A stretch of DNA of 64,000 bases. Source: Hetaerina americana. Lineage: Eukaryota > Arthropoda > Insecta > Odonata > Calopterygidae. The notes beneath the pieces were generated by a model that worked only from the letters and a program-made list of their open reading frames with translations, did not search any database and had not been told where the DNA came from. Below are positions 63,000 to 64,000 of this stretch, piece by piece (position 1 is the stretch's first letter; each line of letters begins with the position of its first letter). The stretch covers positions 8,782,548-8,846,547 of the forward strand of contig JAKTNV010000003.1 of NCBI GenBank assembly GCA_022747635.1, written 5' to 3'. The position numbers and the translations under genes are program-made.

Positions 63000-64000
63000 C
63001 ACTGTCCTCCGTTTTATCGCGCAGCGAGGAAAGAACTGAACAGACTGACGCCGGAGGCGGCCCCTTCCACGCGTAGTGGGGGGTCAACTCCCTACTTCCA
63101 CAAACCGACAAACATTTCCCCCTTCTAATATTCTTCGTTCCCCGCCACCAAAGCTCTTTGGCCCCTCGGGGGCCTTCTCCTCCTCATCTTCAACCCCCCC
63201 CACCCTCGCTTTTCCGCAGACGTCCCTTGTACTCGTCTCTCATCCTTGCCTCCCTCGGGTCCATCCTCCGCCCATTCCGCCACGCTCCTTCTCACCCTTT
63301 CCAATCCTCACCCTCCCGAGGAAGTGCACCCTGTTCCTCACTCCATCATTTTTCGCCCCCGGTCCCCTCACCGCCATCGAATCTCGCACCGACCCTCGGT
63401 CATCCCAAGGGGAGGAGCTCGGCTCTCCCGTGGGACTTGGCGTCATACAATTATCGGGGAAGTGGGGAGGCGAGGAAGACGGAGAGGCCGAGGTTGAGGA
63501 AGGGAGGATGGAAGGAGGGAGCGTGGAGAGGTGGCTCTTCTGCGGCATGGAGACAAAGAAGTGGTGGAAGAGATTTGCCGAAAAGAGAGAACAGGGAGGC
63601 AGAGAGGTGGTTTGGAACGGGACGCTTACGGCTGTTAGGAAGAGGGAATAATGTTTTTCGGAAAAACACATCTCCATGGAGACAAGCAAAGGGATAAAGT
63701 GGGAGAAAGGAGGTGGTGGCGGAGAGGGAGGAGTGGCTGGAAAGGGAGTGTTTGTTACATTTTGGGGAAAGAGGTAGGGAGCGGTGAACGATCAGAGCTG
63801 AAAGGTTCAATTGGTTAGGGAAATTCGAAAGGCACGCAAAAAGATTTTTGCGAAGAAAAGAACTGAAAGGTTGAGAAATTGAGAAGGGAGGGAGGGTGGG
63901 GAGGACGGAAGGAAATAATATTAGTCGGGAAAGCGGAATGTGTCGAAGAAGTTGAGAAAATGTAGTTATTGTTTTAACTGAGGATGAATCCGGTGGGGAG
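63000..64000. other. GC/CpG-rich island, sharp pyrimidine to purine switch
   Basis: From 63080 to about 63400 the plus strand is C-rich (CCCCGCCACC, CCTCCGCCC). From about 63440 to the window end it is purine-rich (GGAGGCGAGG, GGAAGGGAGG). The two halves meet near 63420. Overlapping frames of 83-191 codons run through it on both strands without a recognisable domain. The island is cut by the window end, so its full size is unknown. Confidence 0.45.

Noticed and set aside
63076..63697. Overlapping frames of 191, 179 and 149 codons
   Set aside because: All cross the Y-to-R switch and change amino-acid bias with it (Pro/Ser to Glu/Arg/Gly). No domain is recognised.

Overview
The window looks like non-coding DNA from a large, AT-rich arthropod genome, most likely an insect, and it lies between genes or inside a very long intron. 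The evidence is the many decayed mariner (IS630/Tc1) DNA transposons, tRNA-derived SINEs, non-LTR reverse-transcriptase relics, (TA)n microsatellites and foldback repeats, together with the absence of any recognisable host protein gene. I cannot place the organism more precisely. No prokaryotic operon, rRNA, CRISPR array or clearly functional tRNA gene is visible.

Layout. 0-6.5 kb: a palindromic foldback repeat (52-280), two GC-rich islands and a long purine-rich island (3120-4320). 6.4-6.65 kb: a minus-strand SINE. 6.65-12 kb: plain AT-rich DNA. 12-14.4 kb: a decayed non-LTR reverse transcriptase, a second SINE type, a perfect short palindrome, a probable LINE/SINE tail and a 13-bp tandem repeat. 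14.8-17.3 kb: two (TA)n arrays, a 22-bp inverted repeat and a truncated SINE. 17.5-25 kb: a series of GC-rich islands separated by AT-rich DNA. 26.5-29.4 kb: a mariner C-terminal relic, a SINE held between two (TA)n arrays, a GC-rich island, a third SINE type and the C-terminal end of a non-LTR reverse transcriptase. 31.2-32 kb: the best-preserved element, an internally deleted mariner with perfect 33-bp terminal inverted repeats and a TA duplication. 33 kb: another SINE. 40.4-41.2 kb: an older mariner that has also lost its middle. 44-55 kb: more GC-rich islands and one (TA)n array. 56.4-57.1 kb: a SINE followed by a mariner catalytic-domain relic. 60-64 kb: two islands and a SINE with a tRNA-like head.

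The genes do not form a pathway. All recognisable coding sequence belongs to mobile elements and most of it is broken. Two features stand out. First, two mariner lineages have independently kept the DNA-binding N-terminus and the extreme C-terminus but lost the catalytic centre. Second, about seventeen GC- and CpG-rich islands of 0.15-1.4 kb are strongly strand-asymmetric, and several switch from pyrimidine-rich to purine-rich (or the reverse) at a sharp point. Long open frames in these islands are best explained by scarcity of stop codons.
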